Shown: positions 21,046 to 32,166 of the stretch, piece after piece | Position numbering within the stretch: position 1 is the first letter of the stretch | Layout of the letters: each line of letters opens with the position of its first letter | Assembly (NCBI GenBank): GCA_018136815.1 | Contig: CM030936.1 | Coordinates: 6,127,505 to 6,191,504 of the forward strand | Direction of reading: 5' to 3' | DNA length: 64,000 nt | From: Isochrysis galbana | Taxonomy: Eukaryota; Haptophyta; Isochrysidales; Isochrysidaceae | The notes under the pieces: model-generated | Told to the model about the DNA's origin: nothing | The model's input: only the letters and a program-made list of their open reading frames with translations | The model's database searches: none | Translations under genes and position numbers: made by a program

Positions 21046-21237
21046 GTTGTTCTTCTAATACATGGTAGTACTCCCACTACCAGACGAGATGGACATCGAG
21101 TATTCGAATCTTCCACTCTGGACTACTATTGTAGAGATGGTGCATGTACTGTAGACGACGGGCCACTCGCGGTGACGTCGGGACGCGTCCCGGCGGGGTG
21201 CGCTCGCCTTCTCCTCTTTTTTTTTCGAGACGAGCGC

Positions 21238-21241
21238 CCTC

Positions 21242-21332
<91 letters not shown>
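21238..21332 (+). repeat. CT dinucleotide microsatellite
   Basis: Nearly pure (CT)n on the sense strand of the downstream gene, about 500 bp before its ATG and just ahead of the candidate 5'UTR intron. Confidence 0.8.
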
Positions 21333-21334
<2 letters not shown>

Positions 21335-21854
21335 GCGTGCAGTCTTCTCTTACTCTTCTTGTCGCTCTCTCAGGTGAGCGCCTGCGGCGACGAGAGACCG
21401 AGAGAGAGGAGATCGTCGTAATCGAATCCTCCAAGAGAAGAGAGAGAGTGAGGCACACAGAAGAGAGAGGAAGATCATATGTATACTGAGAGGAGGATTC
21501 TAGGAAAGGAAGGAGCACCCACGAAGAGAGCGCGGCGGGGGCGCGCGGGAATCCCTCCGATGAGTCTGGTGCTCCTCTCTCGGCAAAGCCAAAGTTTCTG
21601 TGAAGAAAGGGCCGGAAGAGAGAGAAGAGAGCCCAAGGAGGAGTCCGCGACGCGGCGCAACGCGGTCGCCAGGCCTCTCTACTTTTTCGGTTCCGACACC
21701 GTCTCGGTGGCCAGCCCGCCCCTCCCCCACCCTTCTCTGTTTCTCTTGCCTCTCCCCTGCTCCGCCCCGTCTTCCGAGGGCTCGTCGCCTGCAAGAAAAC
21801 CTCCCCCTCGCACGCGTGTTTCCGACCCGCCACTGCCCCTTCCGCTTTGCAGAG

Positions 21855-23519
21855 ATGGCCAGAGTTCGCAACACCTTCCGCGACGGGCAATACCACCGGT
21901 TCGTCCTGCTGGGCAAGCGGACTGTCAAGGAGGGCGAGTGCGCTGCCGTGTGGACCACGTCTGGGCAGCGCCACCTCATCCGTGGACCACGTCGAATCCA
22001 CCTCTTCTTCTCGCACGTGCGCTTCCTTGACCGCTTCGTCGCCGACCAAAACGAATTCATCCTTGTCCAGTTCCGCGACGGACGCAAGGAGTCGTTCCGA
22101 GGACCACTCGCACTCTTCTTCGACCCGTGCTCGCACGAGAAGATGAAAGTGCTGCCTGCCTACAAGCTCGAGGCCAACGAGGCCCTTGTGGTCTACAAGG
22201 AAGAGGAGCTGCCGGTGTCCTCGGTCTCTGGCTCCCGTGTTGATGGCATCTTTCCAGAGAGCACTGGCGGAAAGTCTGCACTGAAGCCCGTCAAGGACGA
22301 GGACGCGGTTGTCGGCGTCCGCATTGCGGGAGTTGGAGAGAGAGGCAAGGTGGTTCGCAAGATTGTGCGTGGTCCCGCCGTGTTCGTCCCTGGAGCCAAC
22401 GAGTGGGTGCACAACTTCTCGTGGCATGGCTCCGTGGGCACCGACAACAATCATCTCACCGAGCAGAAGAAGCCAAACGCGCTTAAGTTCAACAAGCTTC
22501 GCATCATGCCCAACCAAATGTACCTATCGGTGCAGGACGTGCGTACCACTGATGATGCGATGCTGACCATCAACTTCATGGTGCGCCCGAAAGCGAGCAG
22601 CCTCGACACGCCGCGCGGGTGCAGGAAGGTCTCGCTCGTCGAGCATTCTACCCTTAGTCGTCAAAGTTCAACCGCCCCTTTGCTGCTTCCCACAGATCTT
22701 TTACGAGCTTCTGGATGTCGAGGCGATGCTCGACTCCACCCACGATCCGATCGGCGATTTCATCAATGCGGCTTCCGCCGATGTGATGAGTTTTGGGGCG
22801 AGCAACACCTACGAGTCCTTGCTCCAGCGCGCGTCAATCCTCAATGATGTGGATGCCTTCCCCATCCTGGCGTCGCGGATGGAGCAGTCAGGATTCAAGC
22901 TGCTGCGTGTGGTATACCGAGGCTACAGCACGTCCGACAAGGTGCACCACCTGCCCAGCCGCCACGCGCGGCCCGCCATCGCGGCGTTCGTTCTGCCACA
23001 CGCCCGGGTATCTCTTGCCTGCTGAACCTCCCCTCCCACCCGTCCCTGCAGCTTAAGGCGGTGCACGAATCCTCTATCGCCGAGCGCACACGCCTCAAGC
23101 TCACGGCGGACACGCGCGCCATGGAGCACGAGCAGGCAGCGCTAGACCTGCAGAGCAAGCGCGCTCGCGCGGCGGCGGAGGCTGAAGTCCTCGAGTCGGA
23201 GGCTCGGCACACGGCCGCAGTGGAGGCTTTGCGTGCTCAAGCGGCACGTGCCGCCCGCGACCAAGAACATGAGCAAGAGCTCCGTCATGCTAAGGAGCGC
23301 GAGGCGCAGAAATTAGCCATGACGAAGGACCTGCATGATGAGGAGGCCCGCATGTACGCGGCGCTCAAGGGCATGGGTGTCGACCTCACTAAATATCTGT
23401 GCACCAAGTCGGCCGCGATGGTGCGTCCGGACCACCACGTGCGCGTGGATGCGCCTGCAGCAGATGGCGGCAATCCGCCCAGCCTTCATTTCCAAATGCC
23501 CCAGTTCTCCCACTTCTAG
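21855..23519 (+). CDS. SPFH/band 7-like protein with C-terminal coiled coil
   Basis: Three exons, 21855..22580, 22696..22941 and 23052..23519, give 479 residues. Introns are 22581..22695 (GTGCGC..CACAG) and 22942..23051 (GTGCAC..TGCAG), both phase 0. The N-terminal half has repeated beta-rich units (RRIHLFFSHVRFLDRFVADQ, DGRKESFRGPLALFFDPCSH, VRGPAVFVPGANEWVHNFSW) that recall vault-shoulder or SPFH folds. Residues 243-330 carry an SPFH-like segment (MLDSTHDPIGDFINAASADV, RVVYRGYSTSDK). A long charged coiled coil follows, starting at HESSIAERTRLKL. I remember similar proteins as conserved and uncharacterised in algae. SPFH proteins scaffold membrane microdomains, which is only an analogy here. 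The start is fixed by the first ATG after the likely 5'UTR intron. Confidence 0.6.
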
Positions 23520-24014
23520 GGGCAGCCCGAGCACATACGCGCCGACCTTAAGCGCAGCGGCGGGGCGTGTACGTGCGCTGTGCGGTGCTGCGGGTGCTGC
23601 GGGTGCAGTGCTTTACGCGGACATGGGTAGCAACTACTGAGACTAGAGAGTAGTTCATAGATGATCGGTGCTGCAACTATCAGCAAACTGAAAGGGTCAT
23701 GGAGCGCGCGCCCCGTCCCTCCCCCGCTGCCGCCGCGCTCGCCGCGCTCGACTAGGTACTCATGGACACGCCGCTGTCGCCGAAGCGACCGCACTAGGAC
23801 GACCCTACCCCAGCCAGGTGGGCACAGGAGCCACCACGGCACACCCCCACACCACCACGAACAGCCTGCAGAAGGCCGCCAAGCTGACAGCCAAGCTGCA
23901 GCACAAGACCCACATCACCCTCCACAGCCACACCCAGCACACCTCACAGTCAAGACGCTCCATTAGGGAGGGCCTCCGGGCCTAGCCTCTACACAGCCGC
24001 GGTACCGCGTACCG
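23520..24014. other. Intergenic, no gene recognised
   Basis: 3' region of the SPFH-like gene. Only short frames without family resemblance. Confidence 0.4.
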
Positions 24015-24635
24015 CCCTCGTGCTCATACCTGGCCAGTCGTGGCCAGCCCATTGCTCCAACCCCCCCCCCCCCCCCCCCCTAGTCGTCAGGCAGACAGGT
24101 GTAGCGTGGGGGCCCCAGAGGCTCAGGAGCGCCAGCGAGAGAGAGGCAGGGGAGGCCAGGCGGTCCAACCGCCCAGTCTCCTCTGCCCCTTGAGCTGGCC
24201 TCTAGGAGCCTCCAGGGGTCGCCAGAGGCCAAAGGGCAGCTGGAGGCTTGCCGCTGCCGCAGGCGCGCCATCGCGCGTGCCGCAGGAGAGGGGAGAGAGA
24301 GCGCGGAGAAGGGGGTGGGCGGAGCGACTCGCTCCGCCCACCGAGATATTGGTAAGTCCCGCGCCCGTTTATAGGATAAGTCGGGACCGAGGCCGCCGCC
24401 CACCCGGAGACAAAGGATTCGTGGGGAACGATCACCGGGGGGGGGGGGGGGGGCATCGGACCATATCTAAGCCCTTTCAACCCTACCCCCCTAGTAGTGC
24501 ACGGGGGGAGTCGCCTGATGGCGGGGGGGGGGGGGGGGGTAGCGGGGGGTGTAGGAGCATTTTGCTGCGTGAGAAGAAAGCAGAGGGTCCACGGCCGCGT
24601 GTGCGGCGAGACTATTAAAAGGTTTATTATTTAGC
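24015..24635 (+). repeat. Repeat family R3, copy 1 (full-length form)
   Basis: About 620 bp. It begins near GGCCAGCCCATTGCTCC, contains poly-C and poly-G runs, a middle with CTCCGCCCACCGA and GATAAGTCGGGACCGAGG, the word CGGACCATATCTAAGCCC, and ends GAGACTATTAAAAGGTTTAT. A copy in the opposite orientation covers 58890-59520, and a copy of only the right half covers 51944-52197. It lies between two genes and ends about 40 bp from the stop codon of the kinase gene on the other strand. Non-coding; no transposase. Confidence 0.75.
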
Positions 24636-24676
24636 TTTCAACTTTCAAGATAGAGGGGTTGCTCGTGCTCGGCTCA

Positions 24677-27600
24677 CTATGAGCTCCGCACATCCTCCTC
24701 AATCTCCTCGCAAAAGAGAAGCTGGTCGACGAGCGGCCAAAACCTCAACTTGGTGGGGCCCATCAGCTTCAATAGCTCGTCGCGCATCGAAGCGTCGTAG
24801 TCCGCCGCGTACAGGTCCGCTTGCTTGGACTTTAGATAGTTATATACACAATGAAAAAGCTCCATCCCCAGCTCCTTCTCACACACCTGCGCGCGATGAG
24901 TCGAGCAGGGTACGGGTCAAGCGCATTTGCAGCGGTGCTACTAATATGCTTTACCAAATGCCGGCAGCTGCCGAACCAGAGTGGTAGGATGGCCCGTAGG
25001 GTGGCGGCAGAGAAGGCACAAAAGCATGACTCCAATGGCGAAAATGCCGTCCAAAAGATGATAGACGCCAAGCTGAACAGTAGGGTGCAGCGCCGTAAGC
25101 AAGGAGGCTCCAAGCGCGACTTCTGGCGTATTACCTTGCGGAGTGCGGCGGCGCGGTCTTGACTCTGAAAGCGCTGCGAATCCTCCTGCGAAAATTGCGA
25201 TTCTTGGGCGCTCCGAAAGGTGGTCATACCGAGGACGTTGGAGAGACTGTCAGGTCCGCGCAACGTCCCTGTAAGATGCAAACCATTGCCCCACACGGCA
25301 TGCTCGGCTACGCGAACCGAGCGCGCCTTCTCCTCGACTGCTGCCCGGCTCTCTGCCGCCAGCCGCCGCCGCTCCAATGGATCATCAGTGAACCTTGAGG
25401 CTGGTAGCGGCAAACAACGTGCGACTGCAGATATGCCGAGACCATTGCCGTCGCACGTGACCTCACTTTCATCGACGGTGAAGTGATACTCGTCCCCCCG
25501 CAGGTGTGAACTACTCATGAGCGGCGACTCGGCGTCGAGCTCCTCTTCCATCTCGAGTCGTGCCATTTCTTGCTGAAGCAGCCCGACGGTGCCTGGAGAT
25601 GGAGGTGCGAGCGACGCACGGAGGAGCTGAATACGCAATTCGGCGGCCGCAAGCGTCGCCTCACAATCCTCAAGCTCTTGCAGCTGAGACGCGTCCCCAT
25701 CAAAAACCTCCTCCTCTCCCTCGGACTGCTCCGAGGCTTGGTTTGCCACACATGTCGCACCTTGCTCCAAGTCGTACCGAGACGTGGCATGGCCCACGAG
25801 GCCTATGTCCACGTCGATATGTCCATGCTCCCGCTCAAAGTCCACCGCCAAGTCGGCGATCTCTGTCTCCAGCCGCTTTTCATGAACTGTCTGTCGCGCC
25901 GCAGCCACGTCCGCGGCCGACACACAACCTGGAAACGAGGCAACCGCCGCAGGTACCACTTCCAAGAGTCCGTCGCTCGGCGTGCGCGCAGCAAGCGGTT
26001 GGACGGCGTTCGCGGCAAAAGCGTCCGTCCTCACAAAACACGAAGTGGCGGGCTTCACGTCGTTGAGCATCCGCACAAACTCGTCGTGAGAAAGGGGTGA
26101 ATCCGAGTCCTTAGGGGTCGTCGGCGGCGACTCCCCCTTGAGTGCGGCTAGCGTCTGCGAGCACAGCGAATTGGATCGGGGGTAAGAAAGTGTAAAGGAA
26201 CACTCCACCCAATGCACAAGGCTTAGGCGACTGCGACATGGATCGGGGTACACGTGCCACGGTATGCGAAGCGGGCACGCTGAGGACGGCCGCTCGCCGC
26301 GGACTATTCACCGAGACATCTCGCAGGAGACGGTGCAAGCGCTAGATGGCCGATGCCACGTGGGCGCAACATCAGCGGACAAGATGATGGCACGCCTGGA
26401 GACTTGGGAGAAGCGCGCACTTACCTCTTCGAGCAGGTCATCGGCGCTGCGAGAGCTCGTCTTAGTTGCTCTGGCGCACTCGATGACAGCCGGCTCCTTC
26501 TGTGCATCCACCCCTAATGCCGCGCACTCTTCCGCAACAAGCCTCTCCACCTCTCGGTGCTCCGATGGTTTGCATGTAGTGGATGAGTTCCGAGCAGTGC
26601 TCGATATGTCGGACTCAGCTATGCGATAGAGTGACGCGCGAGTTTGACCGCTCGAAGTTGCAGACTTTAGACCCTGCTCGGACGAGGAAGATGCGGCTGC
26701 TTGCATGTGGTCCACGGCCAAATAGGAGGGGTCACCATTCCCGTCCGTTGCCCTATGGCCCGCATTGACGGAAAAGGCCGCCGGAAGCCCGCTAGTCTTC
26801 GGCGTCGTGGGCAGCGTTGACACGAATGTCTTGGCTACAACCATTGAGGGAGCTGAGGGCGCAGTAGCCGCCGGAGCCACAGCCGGCGTCGCCGATGCAC
26901 GAGAGGCAACCGCGGTCACGCCACACAGTACACCACTCCTCACTAGCGCCTTTGCATTCCTCGCGTGCTCCTCTTCCTGCGCAAGGAGGGCTTCTTCCCG
27001 CTCAAGCGCTGCCTCGCGAGCTGCCCGAAGGTTGGCCGCAACAAGAGCTCCCCCCTTCCCGACGTGTGCTGCTCCAAGAGCGGCCGGCGGCTCCTGCTCT
27101 GCGAGGGCCTTTTCCCCAGCCGCTGGGCTCGTCTGCACAAAGGTTGCCGCCTGCCGTGTAGGCTCCGTAGTTTTAGTGCAGCCGCCGCTTTTGGCGGTGG
27201 CTGCGACAACACTAGCATGAACATTGTCAACTGCTGTGGCAGCTGCTGCTGCAGCGTTGAGCCCTCTGGATCTAGGGGCGGCGTCCCCGCTTGCTGCGCG
27301 CTGCCGTTCATGGCAAAGGTGTGCACGGTAGAATGCCGCCTCAGATTCCGCATCATCATACGGTTGTACATTGCTTGCACTACCTGGAGTACCGGATCCG
27401 GGAGCCCTAGCTTCAGCTAGGAAGCGTTGCATTTGATCCTAATGAGGCAAGGCGGGATCAGACGTGGTCGGCCTGAGCCTATTCGGCGAGAGCTCGGCGC
27501 ATGCGGAGGCGCCGCACAACCACCACCTCGTTGACAAGGCTGCAGAGATACTGTCTAGCAAGGATGCATGCAAGGCGTTGCGGCGAGCGAAAGCGACGTG

Positions 27601-30600
27601 GTGCAACAAACCTGCAACTCTTCCGCTCGCCTTGCCTGTTCCGCCGCTCGTTGTCGAGCCCTCTCTCGCGCAGCGCCGGACACCTCGCGCTGCTGGGGCT
27701 GTGCCGCGCTTACCGGCGAGGATAGGTCCGCGCCGGCGGCTGAGACAGGCGCGGCTCGAAGCGCCGTATGCTGCCGTGTCTGCTCTTGCTGTTGCAGACG
27801 TGACTCGAACTCGGACATTTCGTCTTGGGCCTCCTGCACCTCCGAAGGCGGCGACAAGACGGCAGCTTTCGGTTGGTCGTTTGGGTGCCGAACCAGCATC
27901 ACACGTGTCCGAGATGGAGCCGCGGCCACGGGTCTCATATCAGCGCTTCCGGGCCGAGCGCTGGGGCTTGCCTGATACACCACTCGTGAGGCGTCAGATC
28001 GGCCAGCAGGCGCAGCCGGCGCCCGCGGCGGCGTGCACTTGTGCTCGCCAACGGCCCTAACGCGTGGCCTACCGTCCGGGCTGCCACCGCCGCCCCATGC
28101 GCCACCACCGGCTACTGCACCGCGCGCTGCAGCTGGTAGCGGCGGCTTGACGATCCTCCGCACTCCATGCTGCAGCTGCTTGCGCTTCTGCTCCAAGCCC
28201 TCACGCTGCTCTTCCAAAGCTGCGAGCTGGAGCCTCAGACGCTCCTTCATCGGATCAGACGCGTCATCTGGCCTGGCGGCGTCAACCCCATGCTTAGCCT
28301 CGGCAGCCGCACCCCCGACGCGGCCGACAGCCATCCGAGAGCACCTTCCGCCCCGCACACCACTTCCGCCTCTAGCAAGCGCTCGTCCCCTAGGCGACGC
28401 GCTGTTGCCGTTCGCGTATGGGATCTTGTCGGCTCTTGGACGAGAGCGTAATTGGCCAAAGGGCCGTACAGCCGCCTCCGGCCTTCTAGGCGGGACGACG
28501 GAGCCAGGCTGGGCCACCGCCACTTTGTAGGCGACTCTGGCAGCGGACTCGGCATCGGCGTGACGATATGTGTTCGGCTGCGCTGGCTGGGACGGCATCG
28601 AAGGCTGCACCTGGGCACTGAGAGGAGTGGCTAGACGAGCGGCACGCTGCTGTTGCTGAGGGTTCCCTGGAGCCACGCAAGCTAGAGAGTGTGCGTTCGG
28701 CGCAGGTGATTCAGGCGCGCCAGTATGCGCACTGTCCGGTGGGCTCATCTGGAGAAGCGTCGCCTTGAGCAAGGGCCGGGACAAGAGCACCCCTACAAAG
28801 GCCGAGCGAGCAAATCTGGCGGTGATGAATGCAATCAATAGGAAAGCTTGTTCCCAAGAGTTATGCTTCTGATCCCGGTGTGATGGGACGAGTTGCTAGC
28901 CAGCTCATGGCCATTAGAGAGATTTCATCCAGCTGGAATCGACGTGGCAAGTGCCACATGAGTCACACTCCGAGTCGCTCTGACCTGCGGACGGCCGTGT
29001 GTCCGGTGATGTGCTCAACAACTCGTCCACCATCGCGCGAAGAGACGACGAGTAACGGGGAGGGATCGGTGGGTACTTGCCACGGACGATCTTCATGGCA
29101 AGCCCCTGAGAATGAGCATGCCAAAATGGCTGATATTCCACCAACAGTAAACGCAAGCGGAGCCGCCCCCGACGAACCGCCACCCTCCGAACAAGCGGAA
29201 CGCGCCTAGCTGATGTTGATACCTGCATGTCTTTCGCGTCAAAAGCGTGGCGTAGTGTCGAGAGTTCGTAGATGACGCAGCCTAACGCCCACATGTCCAC
29301 CTTGCTCGTGTAGTGCTGCTTGCGCATGAGCTCAGGGCACATGTAGAACGGGGTCCCCACACACGTGCGAGCCTGAAAAGGAGAAGGGCGTGAGAAGCTG
29401 AACGAGCTGGTCGCGATCTAGAGGCGCTCGTATGCATATCTTGATATATCTTGATATAGAGCCCGTGCTTACTCTCGCCGCTTCCCCGATTAAGCCGAGA
29501 CCACTCTAGTTATGGCGCGCGCTGCGGATGCAGGCCATCCAATAAGGCGGCAGAGAGATGCGCATGGTTGGGTATCAGGTGGACGCAGACATCATTCCCA
29601 CCATATCCGTGGGCGACTCCAACACCCGAGAAACTCCAAAATCGCCCAACTTGCACGAGTCGTCGAGCATGAGAAACACGTTTTGTGTCTGAGGCAATGC
29701 GGGGCGCGCAAGATTGGGGGGGGCGTGATGGTCACAGCCGTTACAATCGCGATCAATGACGACGCACCACTAACCCCTTGCCCACCTCCTTCGCCCCCCT
29801 TAAACCTACCCACACAGACCTCGAGCGATCCATTGACCACCATGATGGAAGCGAGGCTGCTCTTGAGCCGCATGCCAAAAACAAACGACATTAAGTTGAC
29901 GCCATTGATGCGTGCACATGCGCGTCGCCCCGCAAATGCGATCGCGTGCCCCATTTGTGTTGGCTGCCGGGCAACTGCCGTGTTATGCCCTGCCGAGGCG
30001 GTGCTCACCTTCAGATCGCGGTGGATGATGGAATGACGCTCGTGTATATATTGCAATGCTAACGTCAGCTGCAATGTCCACCGCAGAATCTGCTCCTCTC
30101 GTAGCAACTGGCCCCTCTTCGCGAGCGACTTGAGGCGCGAGTGTAGGTCGCCGCCAGCACAATAGGTCATCACAATGCAGAGGGTGTTGGTCGCCCGTTC
30201 TGTGAAGGACTCGTAGTACGAGACAATATACGGATGGCGGAGAGCTTGCAACAGCTTCACCTCTTGGTACGAGGCTGCCCTCTCCTTGGAGCTGAGCCCC
30301 TTGAGCGCAATCTTTTTCATCACCCATTGCCGCCTGCGCGACGGCAATGAGAGGCAAACAATGCGGTGAGCAATGAGACACGCGATTCATCTCGTTGTGA
30401 GGTCAAACTCTAGGAGCTTGCTCCCGCCCCGCTCGTGCTTGTCTCGACAGACAAAATAGAACTGAAGAGAGGAAAAGAGCGTCCCAGAAGGTCGAAGAAA
30501 GAGGATAGGGATGGTGGAATACTGAAGTGGTGCGTCCACTCTGCGACGCATTGCATGTATAGCACTCTTCCTTTTCCCCTCTTCCTCTTTTTCCCTCGGT

Positions 30601-30957
30601 CATCCTCTCACGCCCCTTCCACTATCCGCATCTTTCCTCCCTGTCTTCTCTGCCCCCTTCTCTCCCTCGTCCCTCTCTGCTGGCCGCTGTCGCTGAAACA
30701 GAGGGGGGGGAAGGGGGGGAGGGAGAGGGAGAGGGAGAGGGAGAGAGGGAGGGAGGGAGAGACCGAGAGACTGAGAGAGGGAGAGAGACAGAGAGGGAGA
30801 GGGAAAGAGAGAGGGAGAGAGGATGCGTGAGAGCCATGGTGGGTACTCTGGCACTTCGGGAAGGGGCCGCGTACTTCAGCGCCGACCGCTCCACCACCAG
30901 GATCACCTGGCCAAAGGAGCCCTTCCCCAGCGGCTTCACCTCGCGGTAGCGCTCCAT
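24677..30957 (-). CDS. NEK (NIMA-related) protein kinase with long low-complexity linker
   Basis: Nine exons on the minus strand: 30957..30887, 30333..30009, 29688..29602, 29372..29223, 29105..28985, 28792..27612, 27438..26425, 26154..25135, 24886..24677, total 1392 residues, phases consistent. The first 260 residues are a kinase with a glycine loop (LGKGSFGQVI), VMKK (residue 30), HRDLK (128-132), DFG (148-150) and ARTCVGTPFYMCPEL, the NEK activation segment. The lobe ends YPPIPPRYSS and RPSAGVLLSRP as in NEKs. A 1000-residue linker rich in Ala, Ser, Gln and Glu follows. The last exon encodes ELGMELFHCVYNYLKS and WPLVDQLLFCEE, the conserved C-terminal block of algal and metazoan NEKs. NEKs act in cilia and mitosis. 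The first donor (GTCGGC) is unusual and that splice is the weakest call; the 553-bp first intron carries a CT/GA tract. Confidence 0.8.
30690..30825. repeat. GA/CT-rich tract in kinase intron 1
   Basis: Imperfect (GA)n and GGGA repeats on the plus strand, so pyrimidine-rich on the sense strand of the kinase gene. It produces several long meaningless Ser/Leu/Pro frames. Confidence 0.7.
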
Positions 30958-32166
30958 TCGCAGTCCGCCGCGCCGCGCCGGCGGCCGAGCCACCCAAGTC
31001 TTCTTCTCATAGCTCTATATCAACGGAAAAGAGGCAAATAGAAGTGTAGAAACTCTCTTATACTCTTTTGCGTCTTTTCTTGTATGGCTCGGACGGACGA
31101 CGGACGGGAGCTAGATCTAGCTAGATATAGAGACTTGAGGGGGGTTCTACTTTACTACTATCTGGAAGCAGTCGAGGAATGGTTCTTTGTGTATGTATTC
31201 GCCTTTACAATTTAAAACGGGCGTATGCGTATGTGTATGTGTCGTTGTTATTGAAGCAGTTTTTAACATCCTCTCTACAGTAGAGAAAGGGATAGAGGAT
31301 AGAGGCGCTGCCGATAAAAGGATAAATGATAAATGAAGGATAAAGGATAAAGGATAAAGCTTCAAAGCAACTTTATGATAAAGGTAAAGGCGTAAAGGCG
31401 TTTTTCATATTTCATATTTGTATGGTCTATGGATGTGGACCATAGTTCATGTACGTTACATTCTAGATTCTATAGCGACCTCCATAGTCCATAGCTCGAC
31501 CCACATGCCACATGCTAGAGACTAGGAAGTTTGGGACCTTTATCGTTCGGGCTCTACCATATTGGTTGCGATAGTGCATAGTGCTCCTGCTTCGCTGAGG
31601 CATGGCATAGTCAGCAGGAGCATTAGTTAGTGGGGAATTGTTAGGTGTAAGTGTAAGTGTTCGGAAAGTTAATGTTAATGTGCCAGTGGTAATGATAATG
31701 AAAATGAACCCTGATAGGGGTAGGTTAGGGTAGGTGGCAAGAGCAAGAGCAAGAGGGGCAGCCAGCGCGGCCGCCACCCGCCGTCTCGCGCCAGAGTTAA
31801 AATAAATAAAGAGGGGTAGGTTAGGGAGTTGAGAGTTGAGAAACTGTTCGCGAATAGGGCGCGTGGCACAGCGGCACAGCCGTGGGCAGGCCCATACCGA
31901 GTAGCGAGACGAGGGCTAGATGTAGCATGGTCTTAGCGACGCAAAGAGGGGACGAGATCGGAGGACACCTAATTAAGCGTACACCAAGGCACATGGGGAC
32001 TATGAGCCCCTTCTAATACAAAACTCCAGACAGAAACACTTTGGGAGTCTGTTGATGACCAAATAGAAGATGCCTTTCCTGAACAGATTTGACTGTATGA
32101 GACAGGGGGGAGGGGGAGGATAGCGGGAACGCGCGAGCGGCGTCGGCGCGTCGGGCGTGTGGGAGG
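30958..32166. other. Divergent intergenic region
   Basis: Between the kinase and the cysteine synthase, which point apart. Relatively AT-rich for this window (31150-31850), with short repeats of GGATAAA/GATAAATGA type at 31318-31385 and runs of GTAAGTGT and TAATGATAATG type near 31640-31700. No gene recognised. Confidence 0.45.

Larger units (their letters stand above)
20117..21854. other. Divergent intergenic region with repeats R1, R6 and a CT microsatellite
   Basis: Holds R1 copy B (20403-20747) and R6 (20975-21045), a CT dinucleotide tract at 21238-21330, and the presumed 5' leader of the SPFH-like gene. A 5'UTR intron may run from CAG|GTGAGCG at 21374 to TTTGCAG|AG just before the ATG at 21855. 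No credible coding frame. Confidence 0.45.

Noticed and set aside
21126..22517. A 463-residue minus-strand frame across the SPFH-like gene
   Set aside because: It is the antisense of the SPFH-like exons plus a CT microsatellite read as RE repeats; splice sites and domain similarity support the plus strand.
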